Below are positions 16,701 through 24,900 of a stretch of DNA of 64,000 bases, one piece after another (the stretch's first letter is position 1; every line of letters starts with the position of its first letter). The translations under genes were made by a program, and so were the position numbers. The notes under the pieces are model-generated. The model saw nothing but the letters and a program-made list of their open reading frames with translations, was not told the origin of the DNA and made no database searches. This stretch comes from Sandaracinus amylolyticus. Its GTDB lineage: Bacteria; Myxococcota_A; Polyangia; Polyangiales; Sandaracinaceae. The stretch spans positions 7,254,001-7,318,000 of the forward strand of contig NZ_CP070225.1 of assembly GCF_021631985.1 (NCBI RefSeq), read 5' to 3'.

Positions 16701-18941
16701 GAGCAGTCCGTCGCCATTCATGTCCGACAGGCGCGTCTGCGGGTTCTCGAAATCGAGAGGTGTCCCCGAGAGCAGAAGACACGACTCGATCGGCTCGGTC
16801 GACAGCTCCCAGCCGTCCTCGCCGTATCGATAGCTCCCGAACCGACCGTCGCCCCCTGGCAGCCAGCCCAGATTCACCCACGTCTGCATCACCGTGCCGG
16901 TGGTCCGCACGACGTCGATCAGATGGTCGTTGTTGACGTCGACGATCTCGAGGTGCTCCGCATCTCGCCCGAGGTCGATCCGAGGATCGGTGTCGCGCGT
17001 CGGCAGCTGGATCTGCGCATAGGTCCAACGCCAACCCTGCGCGCCCGCCGCCACCGTCGGCGTCGCGCCGTCGGCATCGCGCGTCGGCGTGAACCATCCG
17101 TACGTACGGAATCGCGGCATGTGCAGCATGTCGCTGCGACCATCACCGTCGATGTCCATCGGGACGATGTTCGGGTTCGACAGCGACAGCACCGACGACA
17201 TCGACGCGTCCATCGGCATCGCCACTGCTTCCGAGAACGTCGCCGTCGCGCCCGCCGGGCGCCCTTCGCGTCCCGAGAACCCGTTGAAGAACACGCCCAC
17301 CGCGGGCTCACCCGTGCTCGTCTGGTACCGCGACGGATCCGTCACGATCAGATCCGGCAGCCCGTCGGTGTTCACGTCGAAGAGGTCCGCGCGCGCTTCG
17401 TCCACCGAGTGCGGCGGGCTCGCCGTGACCTCGCGCAACATCGAATCGATGCCGCCGAAGCCTGGGATCTGCTCGCCGTCGAGCGGCATCGTCGAATAGC
17501 CGAACCGCATCGGAGGCAACGTCCTGCCGAGGATGCGATCGCCGAGCTCGTTCTCGCCGAGATCGGCGCGCCCGACCCAGACGCCGAGGCTCGCGTCCTC
17601 GTGCTCCGGCCGTCCTTCGACCTGCACTTCGCCGAGCAGCGAGTGGAACGAGCTCGGATCGTAACGGAGGTGGTATCGCCGCACGAGCGTGCGTCGCTGC
17701 AGTCCCGTCGCGTCGTTCCACGCCGAGACCTCGATTCGCACCACCCGAAGCGCGGTCTCGACCCTCCAGCCGGTCGCGTACGACGCGAACACGTCGGGCC
17801 GGCCCTCGGCGTACACCAGGCGCACCCGCGCACCGTACGAATCGAGCGATGCAGGGCACGTCCGCGCGATGTCGGGGTCTGCGGCGGCACAGTCGTTCGG
17901 AGAGACGTAGTGAATGTCCTCCAGATACGACTGACCACGATCATATCGATATCGGTAATAGACCACCGAGCCGTGCGAGTCGCTCATCCGCGTGAGAGAC
18001 CACCGGTACACACGCGGCGACGCGCCGCTCGACTCCGGGTCGACCTGCAGCGAGCTGCGTGACGCCTCGACGACTTCGTTCGGTCCCTTCCCTGCCGGCA
18101 GCAGGCCGAAATCGAATCGTGTCCCGTCGCGCCCCTGCACCACCCACCGCATCGAGTCCGGAGCTCGGAAGAAGCGCATGAACGAGCCTTCGATCCGCGC
18201 GCGGTACTGCTGCCACCCACGCACGTCGTCAGGGACGACCGAGGCATCCACTCCCGCCTGCGCAGCGCGCTGGTCGACCTGTCCGATCGCCGCCGTGTCG
18301 ACGGGCACGAGCTCCTGACCGCCGTTGTAGAGGAATCGGTCTTCCTCCGGATGCCATGCCGGACCGTCCACGTACCGCGGCAGACCCCGATCCGACTGTC
18401 GCGAGATGAACGGCGCCCCGAGCCCCCAGCCGAACCCCAGCGGACCATTTCCGCTCGTGCTCGAGTACGAGAGCGCCAATGACGGCTGCACACCGCGACG
18501 GCCCGGCGCGACCGCGAGCGGCACGCTGAACGTCGCGGTCCCCGACGACAGCACCGGCGCGAACGACTCGCCCATGCCCTCGATCGAGCCCTCGGCACCC
18601 GGCAACGAGATCGCCTGCGGCGTCACCGCTGTCCGCGCTTCCGCCCCCGGCAGCGCGACCGGCGTCACCTCGTCGCCTTCCGGCCCCGGGTCCGTCGTCG
18701 GCGCCTGATCGACGACGACGCGATCCGGGTCGACCGGCAGCGCGTCACCGCGCGCGGCTTCTTGGATCTGCCGCCGCTCCTCGGGGCTCACTTCGATGAC
18801 GCGGCTCGAGCCCTCTGGATGCACGTCCTCGGGATCGTCGGCGTGCGCGATCGGCACCGAGGGCGCCCACGCGATCGACGTCGCGAGGAAGGCGGCGAGG
18901 CAGCGAGCCGGGAAGCGCGCGTTATCAGGTGTGGATTGCAC
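10767..18941 (-). CDS. Giant SpvB/TcB-TcC-like RHS repeat protein with variable C-terminal domain
   Basis: A 2724-residue exported protein (GTG start with GAGGAG just upstream). The signal peptide ends at about residue 35 (PIAHA). A SpvB/TcdB N-terminal domain follows (ESFAPVLSSGTATFSVPLAV, then QPSLALSYSSTSGNGPLGFG). FG-GAP/VCBS calcium-type repeats such as DINTDGLPDLIV, DIDGDGRSDML, DMNGDGLLDIVEI and DIDGSGTTDIVWA run from about 490 to 860. After a TcdB-middle-like region, RHS/YD repeats (e.g. VTYDGLGRLVAV, FHYDTLGRRIG, FFYDLGGRLVGEQ) run to about 2360. The RHS core closes with GLTYFGERYLIARLARW, GDSLNAYHYV and DPIGLD. This is the shell of Tc-toxin B/C proteins and bacterial RHS toxins, which enclose and release their C-terminal 291 residues. 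That domain (coordinates 10770-11642) I do not recognise. Confidence 0.92.
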   Translation of the reverse strand: MQSTPDNARFPARCLAAFLATSIAWAPSVPIAHADDPEDVHPEGSSRVIEVSPEERRQIQEAARGDALPVDPDRVVVDQAPTTDPGPEGDEVTPVALPGAEARTAVTPQAISLPGAEGSIEGMGESFAPVLSSGTATFSVPLAVAPGRRGVQPSLALSYSSTSGNGPLGFGWGLGAPFISRQSDRGLPRYVDGPAWHPEEDRFLYNGGQELVPVDTAAIGQVDQRAAQAGVDASVVPDDVRGWQQYRARIEGSFMRFFRAPDSMRWVVQGRDGTRFDFGLLPAGKGPNEVVEASRSSLQVDPESSGASPRVYRWSLTRMSDSHGSVVYYRYRYDRGQSYLEDIHYVSPNDCAAADPDIARTCPASLDSYGARVRLVYAEGRPDVFASYATGWRVETALRVVRIEVSAWNDATGLQRRTLVRRYHLRYDPSSFHSLLGEVQVEGRPEHEDASLGVWVGRADLGENELGDRILGRTLPPMRFGYSTMPLDGEQIPGFGGIDSMLREVTASPPHSVDEARADLFDVNTDGLPDLIVTDPSRYQTSTGEPAVGVFFNGFSGREGRPAGATATFSEAVAMPMDASMSSVLSLSNPNIVPMDIDGDGRSDMLHMPRFRTYGWFTPTRDADGATPTVAAGAQGWRWTYAQIQLPTRDTDPRIDLGRDAEHLEIVDVNNDHLIDVVRTTGTVMQTWVNLGWLPGGDGRFGSYRYGEDGWELSTEPIESCLLLSGTPLDFENPQTRLSDMNGDGLLDIVEIQRGRIRYWPGRGEGSWGDGPRRCAEGEGGNRYVEMETPPAELNIELDGIHLTDVNADGASDVVQIRFDAVDVWFNRAGRGFTRRLIARSTPAAPGYVTRTRFADIDGSGTTDIVWATADDWRYVDLAGGRRPRLLVRVENGLGAQTDVGYGSSAEDYVQDLADAASCTSCERFTWGRADGEPSERLLDRAGVRAWHSAGSPVISTVVRSVRTSDRLDVLGREAQVSESRFAYHDGYYEGIEQEFRGFGAADAVSVGDWNHPTSYSRTYFHQGRRPESISDDRLADNPYEALKGREYLTETFDERGVYLSSAHATLTSRNLHQGLDGRWIQYAFVSEANEIRYDTTVWIAGGAELDLTDVSFEEWGTTSWLQTSTVSRRAQARGQHFVRIQTTYDEVDSLGQVRRQSAHGAIQGAISVDDVIVAHTTPVLRNAAEWIWRTGSTWITGTAGGVPQGPLRETINQYNGVGDVVLSRQVVGPLRAYTFDGDDSTEGLAIQQLQVNPSSTPGVPLDDDLVGSTVYDAWGNALASCVGANISELDPSAIAVLPSGCLRYARVSYDADYAQLAETETTHVSTSDVPTLSTSGTWDRGLGAVLTATDPNGLVTRVTYDGLGRLVAVVPPRAEGCTADRPTTRIAYELTENGAAVPLSRVITTTELDCDADYGAEGSSLVAISFVDGLGRARAGLSTGDAPGEWMRSGLSTLDAKGTVRREYQPDIYVGSDTSLAGVLALPRTGASSGGFPTFGADDIPYAVTRHDAFGRTIGQHAEDGSYTSQSFHALSVDVCDALDNDSSSGFYGTCTTSRSDGHGRVIDQILRTFDPDTGVPEQHRLWSYYRIDGVVIDLVRARSSIGFRPATSEVASLAAPHVHRVFHYDTLGRRIGTEDPDTDSRASGATDETRTWRYLFNRAGDLAAVRDPRGCGQNFFYDLGGRLVGEQYVGCDEAVSSRAELGLYELPPGSISTIEQMAPRRVDVRYWYDAAPPAFAAIPNRGGGVQGRMTGISDRAHRSLLAYDARGNVVWTARQVAVLPDAPPLVPGPVRTAPGDDRPSWTEMPISADRDVAYAHARTYEREARFDHANRGTALVLPRDYTWTGAGTGAAIGGTLEFNRRGLPTRARVTIDCDPTTDASACQSHLGTRDVISEVRYARDGLVLETTWGDTTTSSGATRTPSVSTTQYDVRRRPVRMITTRTPTGAAPRSLAAVSTVVDQQLVWDAASNLTEIVDHRDPTEWPDGHRPQSTYVMHDALYRVIGASFSYTQDSGTRTTADDATDWRDAQEIIRGEQFVEDPQPSADPMHVEPAPMLQQLEHLPGRVQDLSWRWDWLGNTTSWHDDAEVFYERSTGAITNGVDQGGTTLRPSALYVSSNIPTRAMTPTEQQRAGWVELEYGAGGNVTSMTVHGQCRNASAQATCSDIATSDPTARANHLRTQCRCESEQHYQYRWDELNRLAEARRWDRIAPAPQWSLKVRQRYRYDGANVRVIKATIEPTSETDAGPPGALDERIALYVFPGDYEVRGLRRDASQYVARTGPYDHVETQYVVAGARMVWRHAATPELLDDARNRRMTVGLTDIIQTTAATLDLLSGDLVEASTYYPNGARQALLIEEADPSATEPNGFTGKEADEEVGLTYFGERYLIARLARWCVADPLHIHGAQGGDSLNAYHYVAASLFAARDPIGLDVESTTIELKGGDGQSHTVDREDQARALESVIQASVTDDEQAYFERDGNRQVLNEAGQAARAAGRLSPQAQMWADMIEDHGFTHDFHMIDVQTLPQWARARLEGTPGQQAPFTIQMSDATTLRPALAAQPATGDGRQRFIQGNTLVAPEIQARTYPLRAGDPRPGTSGQSGRNQSFVLFNQVGLNPAIIVATDEAVHSHLTRQEYLEGGNPATADHPRVDPHMRGIIGRSVLQAMDRGYLYYTPELMEFYTGPYRRGQGIAPAPGFNWCGPTHRCQMPAYTPRQSVGGGASSP

Positions 18942-18948
18942 GGGCTCC

Positions 18949-21789
18949 TCAGTTCGGTCGCAGGAGGAAGCCGCGCGTCGAGCGCGGCGAGGACGGGGTG
19001 AGATCCGTACGTGCGTCGCTCCAGATCACCCATGTGCCGCGCTCGCCTCCCGCGAGCGAAATGGAGCGTTGCAGTCCATCGGACAGCGCAGCGTCGAGCG
19101 TGGCGTACTCGGGGGGGAGCGCGACGTCGCTCGCGAGGCGCGCGCGGCGTTCAGTGGGCTCGTCCCATGCGACGATCCAGCCGTTGCCGCGCGCTGCAAC
19201 GGAAGGTCGGAGCTCTGCGTGTGCGCGACCACGCTCGTCGCGCTGGGTGACACGAGTCGCCGCCGAGAGCGCGGGATCGAGCCACAGGCCGATCCGTCGC
19301 ACGTAGATGTCGCCCTCGGGGTCGAGCGCGCGACCCACCCACGACACGATGAAGTCGTGCTCGCATGCCACGGAGGGCGACGCGCCGTCGCCGGCGATCT
19401 CGAACGGCGCTGCGTCGCGCGGCCCCGTTCTCGAAGCTCGCAGTCCGACGAGACGGCTTCGAGCCCCGAGGGCCGCCGGCTCCGCCCACGCGACGAGCGC
19501 AATTCCAGAGTCGCTCGCCGCGACAGCCGGATCCGACCCCGGACCGACCGTCACGATCGAATCCATCGTCGTCCCGTCGGCGCTCGACCAGCGATAGCGA
19601 ACGCGCGGCGTCGCGGGATTCGTCGCATCGGTCCACGCGACGACCCGGCTTCCGTCGATCGGAGCTGCCACCGAGGGCGAACCGCTCGCGACCTCGTCCT
19701 CACCCGAGACTCGGACTGCAACGCCGAGCGCTCCATCGAGCGCGACAGTCCGCATGACGATCGCAGAGACCTCGGCGCCCACCGGCTGTCTCCACACGAC
19801 GACCCACTCGCCCCCGCGGCCCGCGACCGCCGGCTGGAGATCCCAACCGGGGCCCGGAATCCGCGCGATCACGATCGGCGATTCGTCCTCGCTCGCTGCC
19901 GACTCGCTGCCGTATCGCGTGTAGCGTCGCGCCCGGAGCTCCGTCGCAGTCCCGACCTGCGCGGTCCAGACGACCAGCGCCGCGCCGCGCTCGTCGAGCG
20001 CGACCGCGCGATCTCCGGTCGGCTCGTCGATCTCTCCATCGCGCGCCGCAACGACGAACGGTGTGGGTTGGCACGTGCTGGAGCACGAGTCTCCGCTCTC
20101 GAGATTCCGGTCGTCGCAACCCTCTCGCGCCGGATCGGGCCCGACCTCGGGCCATCCGTCTCCGCACCCCGTCAGCGGCGTGCACGCGAGGTCGACGCAG
20201 AGCCCCGTCACGCACGCGGCGCCATCGGGCAATGACAGCGCGCGGCACCGATCACATGCAGGAGTCTCTTGATCGAGTCGAAAGTACGAATCGTCGAAAT
20301 CGAACGTATTGTCTTCCTCGGCCCGCGGCTCAGCGGCGCCGTGGTATCCGAACACCTGACCGGGACTGGCGCCGAAGATGGCAGGGGCGCCGAACGCGAC
20401 GTCGTCGAGCCCGTCGCCGTCCCAGTCACCCACGGCCGTTTGGAAGCCCAGCGCATCGTTGGGGACCCGCGGCGGTGCCGCGTCCGGAGAGAGCCGTGCC
20501 GCGTGAGTCGTCAGATCCGCCTCGACTCCGAACCACGCGAAGAGCTTTCCTGTCGTCGAAGAGAGCTCTCGATCTTCGACGCCGAACAGCTCGACGAAGT
20601 CGTCCCCGTTCGTGTCGGCGATCGCGAGAGGACGAATCGTGGCGAGCTCGCCGTACTCGAGGTAGCCCGAGCTCGATCCTCCGAACAGCTCTACGACACC
20701 GCTGCTCGTTCCGACTGCGATGAGGCCACGTCCCGCGATCATCGACCGACCGAACTGCTGCGCACCCACGAGCGAGGAGAGCGTCCCGAGCGGGCTCAGC
20801 TCCCCGGATCCGTCGTAGAACGCATGGACCATCGCGCTCTCGGGCGCGCCGACGAGCAGCAGCGGTCGGTCGAGCCCGTCCGAGGTGAACGCGGCGAGAC
20901 TGGTCCCGAATCGCTCGAAGCTCCCCGTACCACCGACGTCGGCATGGGTGAGCCATTCGACCGAGGTACCGCCGCCACGCAATACCAACACCGCGCCGGT
21001 GCCGTGCCAGGCTGGAGCGCCCAGAACGATCTCCGCTGATCCGTCGCGATCGAAGTCAGCCGTGACGAGCGCGCTCGCGTCGATCGACACGTCGAGCGGA
21101 GACCCATCGGGGTCGCTGATGTCACTCGCCGCGACCAGCATCGGCTCCGAGAGCTCGCCGGTCCCCGAGCCGAAGAACACGGCGATCCCGCCGCCGTCCG
21201 ACGCATAGGTCGCGACGATGTCATCGTGCTCGTCACCATCGACGTCGGCGACGGACGTCATGAGCCCGAGGCCTTGAATCGGCGTCTCGGTCCAGACCCG
21301 GCGCAAGGGCATGAATCCGTGCGCGCTCCCGAGATACACGAAGATCTCACCGAGCCCGCCGTGCTCCTCGTGCTCCCGCGCGAGGGGCACGCCGACTGCG
21401 AAATCGGGGTACCCGTCTTCGTTGAGATCGCCCGAGCTCAGCTGACCGAACGCTTCGCCGTCGACGTTGCGACCGAGGGAGTCGGGCCCGCCATCCTCCC
21501 AGCGATAACAGTCTTCGCAGAACGCGGGATCGCCGGCGACGGGGCATTCCGGCGGCGACACGCGCGCGGCATCCACACCGGCGTCCGCGAGCGACGCGGG
21601 GAGCACCCTGACCGCGTCAGGATCGGAGCTCACCGATGGCGGGACGAATACACTCAGCGCGCCGCCATCAGGACGCGCGGTCGACGCGTCGTCCGGCGAC
21701 ACGTGAGGAACGCTCTCGCAACCAAGCAGCGCAGCTGTGACGAGCGCGGGTAGCAACGAGCGATCGCGGCGAGCGCAGCCCCTGGACAT
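18949..21789 (-). CDS. FG-GAP repeat lipoprotein with Cys-rich module
   Basis: A 946-residue surface or periplasmic lipoprotein. The ATG is preceded by AAGGAG; the lipobox is ALLGC with Cys24. Residues 110-480 are integrin-type FG-GAP repeats (DLNEDGYPDFAVGVP, DVDGDEHDDIVATY, DFDRDGSAEIVLGAP, DWDGDGLDDVAFGAP). A Cys-rich stretch around 500-590 (CDRCRAL, CVTGLCVDLACTPLTGC, GCDDRNLESGDSCSSTC) is of the myxobacterial DUF4215 type. The C-terminal 350 residues form Trp-rich beta repeats (GWDLQPAVAGRGGEWVVVWR). It stops seven bases before the RHS gene, whose ribosome binding site overlaps this stop, so the two are coupled. It probably presents or binds partners at the cell surface. Confidence 0.85.
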   Translation of the reverse strand: MSRGCARRDRSLLPALVTAALLGCESVPHVSPDDASTARPDGGALSVFVPPSVSSDPDAVRVLPASLADAGVDAARVSPPECPVAGDPAFCEDCYRWEDGGPDSLGRNVDGEAFGQLSSGDLNEDGYPDFAVGVPLAREHEEHGGLGEIFVYLGSAHGFMPLRRVWTETPIQGLGLMTSVADVDGDEHDDIVATYASDGGGIAVFFGSGTGELSEPMLVAASDISDPDGSPLDVSIDASALVTADFDRDGSAEIVLGAPAWHGTGAVLVLRGGGTSVEWLTHADVGGTGSFERFGTSLAAFTSDGLDRPLLLVGAPESAMVHAFYDGSGELSPLGTLSSLVGAQQFGRSMIAGRGLIAVGTSSGVVELFGGSSSGYLEYGELATIRPLAIADTNGDDFVELFGVEDRELSSTTGKLFAWFGVEADLTTHAARLSPDAAPPRVPNDALGFQTAVGDWDGDGLDDVAFGAPAIFGASPGQVFGYHGAAEPRAEEDNTFDFDDSYFRLDQETPACDRCRALSLPDGAACVTGLCVDLACTPLTGCGDGWPEVGPDPAREGCDDRNLESGDSCSSTCQPTPFVVAARDGEIDEPTGDRAVALDERGAALVVWTAQVGTATELRARRYTRYGSESAASEDESPIVIARIPGPGWDLQPAVAGRGGEWVVVWRQPVGAEVSAIVMRTVALDGALGVAVRVSGEDEVASGSPSVAAPIDGSRVVAWTDATNPATPRVRYRWSSADGTTMDSIVTVGPGSDPAVAASDSGIALVAWAEPAALGARSRLVGLRASRTGPRDAAPFEIAGDGASPSVACEHDFIVSWVGRALDPEGDIYVRRIGLWLDPALSAATRVTQRDERGRAHAELRPSVAARGNGWIVAWDEPTERRARLASDVALPPEYATLDAALSDGLQRSISLAGGERGTWVIWSDARTDLTPSSPRSTRGFLLRPN

Positions 21790-21875
21790 CCTCGTCTCCT
21801 TCGAAGCACACCGAGGTCGAAAACACACGCGCACGGAGCGGTGCAGAGCGCCGATTCGCGATGCGAGAGATGGAG

Positions 21876-21899
21876 GGCGCGCCCGACTCCGAGCGCGCC
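21876..21899 (-). terminator. Intercistronic hairpin, possible attenuator
   Basis: GGCGCGC and GCGCGCC arms separated by ten bases, 16 bases after the stop of the 2177-residue lipoprotein gene and about 90 bases before the next gene in the operon. It could lower expression of the downstream FG-GAP/RHS genes relative to the first two. There is no T-run, so the call is weak. Confidence 0.3.
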
Positions 21900-21914
21900 A
21901 ACTCTCGTCGTCGC

Positions 21915-24900
21915 TCAGCGCTGGTGTTGCCAGTACCGATACGTGAGCACGAGCTGAACGTCCTCGAGCCGCTCGAATCGGAACGACGGATCTTCCCAGA
22001 TCCGCAGTACCAGCGTTCCGGCGAGGGGACGGCCCTGCAGCTCGACTCGCGTGTACGGCTGGATCAGCGCGAGGTCGGTGCTCGAGATCGGATTCGTGAT
22101 GTACCGCTCCGCCGCGAGGGCGCGCGCGGATTCGAGCCGTCCGGGGAAGAGCGGCGCGTCATACGTTGCGCCGAGCGCGTTCCGCACCGGATAGGGCCCG
22201 ACGTGCAGCATCGAGAACGACAGGTTTCCAGAGCCGAAACAACCCGCAGTTCCTCGGCCCTCGCAATCACGCAGACCCGTGCCCACGAGGTTCACTGCGA
22301 TCGCGTCGATTCGATAGTTGTAGTTTCCTGCTGCGAATCCCGCGTCGCCCTCACGCAGCATGCGCTGCAGCCGGTCCGCGGAGGCATCGAAGCTGGTCTG
22401 CCAATAGCACCGGATCTCTTCGGACTCCGGGGGGCAGCGGCCATCGGTTCCGTCGGCGCACGTCCGTGCGCAGGTGCGCTCCCAGGCCTCGCGCCGGAAG
22501 TGGATTCCGCGATCGTCACGACACGCGCGGACCGTTCGGTACCCACTGTCCCCGGTGTCGAAGAACGGCGACGGAGGCGCGTTCTGGCCGATGCCGCCGG
22601 AGCTGGGATTGCCGACGACCTGCCGCGTCACGTCTTCGAGCATGACGCCGGCGACGTCGACGTCACGAAGCGTGATCGGCGCCGGACCGCCGTGCTCGAG
22701 TCGGATGACAACCTCGGTATCGACACGAAGATCGATGAAGTACCAGTAGCGACGCCACTGTGCGGCCGGGGTGACGTTCGGAACGTCCTCGCGGAACACC
22801 TGCGACGCGGACGCCGGCCCCAGCGAAGCCCCCGCAGCCGTGATGGCTTCGAATGCGTAGTCGGCGGGGATTCCGCCGGTCGGCCCGGTGCGGGCGTACC
22901 AGGACAACCGATGTCGTCCGGCCGGCAACATGATCCGCTGCGTCAGAGCAGACGTCGCGGTCGTCGCGTCTGCAGTCTCGCCGATCGAGACACGATACGG
23001 AACTGCACGTCCGAAATCCGCTGTCGCGAATCCACCGGTGGGCAGCAAAGTCGTCGTGTCCGTCGGGATCTCCTGCACCGTCACGCAGGCCCGCTGGACG
23101 ATGCCGGACCCCGGAGCGCCGGCCGGACAACCTTCGATGCGCCAGCCCGGGCGCTCTCCACTCTCGAGCACGTCCAGACGACTGCCGTTGTAGAGCAGAT
23201 TCGGAGTCTCGACGTCGCACGGCGCACGCACTCGGAAGATGTCGTCGCGTAGCGAGACGACCGCAGTGTCGGTGCCTTCACGGAACGGGTGCACGAAGCT
23301 GTACGACTCGAACACCTGCTCCAGGCGCCGGACATAGTCCCCGACGTAAGCGCCGGAGTAGTCGTCGGGCGCATCACTGTTCGTGCTGGTCGGGACGCCG
23401 GCGTCTCCGTCGGCCCCGCCACCCGCGCGAATCGTGTCGTAGTCGATCGACGGGAGCGTGCAGATCGTGTCGACCCATTCACGCGGAGGCTCGTCGGAGA
23501 AGATGTCGTCCTCCATCTCGGAGAGCTGCATTCCCAAGCGCTGCTCGAGCGCGAGACGGGCGATGTACGCAGCGCGCACGGCTCGCTGATGTGCGCGGCG
23601 ATATCGCGCGAGCAGCGTGCTCTGCCGGGCGCGCATGACCGTGTTCACGGCCGAGTGCTCGTCCGAGCCGTTGCTGTCGAGGAGCAGCGCCCGCGCGAGC
23701 GCGCGGCGCGCCTGAGCCTGCGCACCATGCAGTCGAGAGAGAGCGGCGTCGATCCGCTCGAACGACGTGCGGATCGCGACAGCACGCTCCGAGAAACTAC
23801 GCTGATACTGCGTCGCCTCGATGTTGAACTGCGAGAACTCCTGGACGATCCGATCCTCGATGTCCTGCTCGCGCAGGCGCTGGACTTGTTCGTCGAGGAT
23901 GATCTGGGCGATGGAGTTCTGACAGGTCGCAGTGGCACCCGCCGCGGCGCCGGCGGCACCCACCGGGTCCATCTGCGCCGACTGGGTCGTCGCGACGAGG
24001 CAGCTCGTCATGCGATCGAGCGATCGCCCGAACGAGAGGAGCTGTTCGATCTGCCGCGCACGCTCGCTCGTCGCGACCGCGGCGCGGAGTCCGCGGAGCC
24101 GCGAGGCGAATGCCCGGAGATCCGCGGCGATCGCGTACCGCGTATTGCTCAGCTCGACGAGCGCAGATCGGATCTCGGACACCTGCGCATCGAACTCGCC
24201 GCTGCCGGTGCCATACAGGCCCGGGCCGTCCTGGCGCAGCGCCTCGATCACGCGTCGCGGGAGATTGCGGACGATGGTGTTCGCGCCCGCAGTCGAGACC
24301 GCGTTCGCGCGGCACTCGAAGTACGCGGCGAGACGATACGAGTCCGAGATGTTGTTGACGGGCCCGGGGTCGACGCAGTTCGGGCCCTGGAGCGGATCGA
24401 CCGGAATCTGCTGGCGCGCCGCGTAACAGGCGAGCTCGAGCCCGTTCAGGAAGTCCACCTGCGTCAGCCCGTCGGGCGCGATGAACGCGAGATTTCCATC
24501 CTCGAGCAGACGGCGCGCCGGTCGATCACCGATGCAGTCCTCGTACTCTTCGCGCCGGCAGCGGCCCAGCCCCTCGTCGTCCCACGAGCGGAAGTAGTTC
24601 GTGAGCTGCCCGACCTGCACGGTCGTGCCGTCGCGCAGCTCGAGCGCGTTCATGTATGCAGCCCGCTCGGCCGCGGTCTGCGACGAGAAGCGACGAACGA
24701 CGTCTGGAAGGTAGTCGCGCCAGAGTCGGTCCGCGATCATCGCCGAGTCCGTCCGGCCCAGTCCGTCGTCGGCCATTCGGAGAAGGAGCGGCGCATTGCG
24801 GTCCCACGTCGCATTGCCCAGCGCCGGCGGCGTCGGGTCGTCGCAGTCCTGCGCGTCGTCGAAGATGCTGCAGGTCGGAGAAGAGCTCTCGTAACTGCAC

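Noticed and set aside
10767..18941. Long plus-strand open frames opposite the RHS gene and other large genes
   Set aside because: They are antisense shadows of very GC-rich genes: Arg/Ala/Pro-dominated with no domains, while the minus-strand frames carry clear repeats and motifs.
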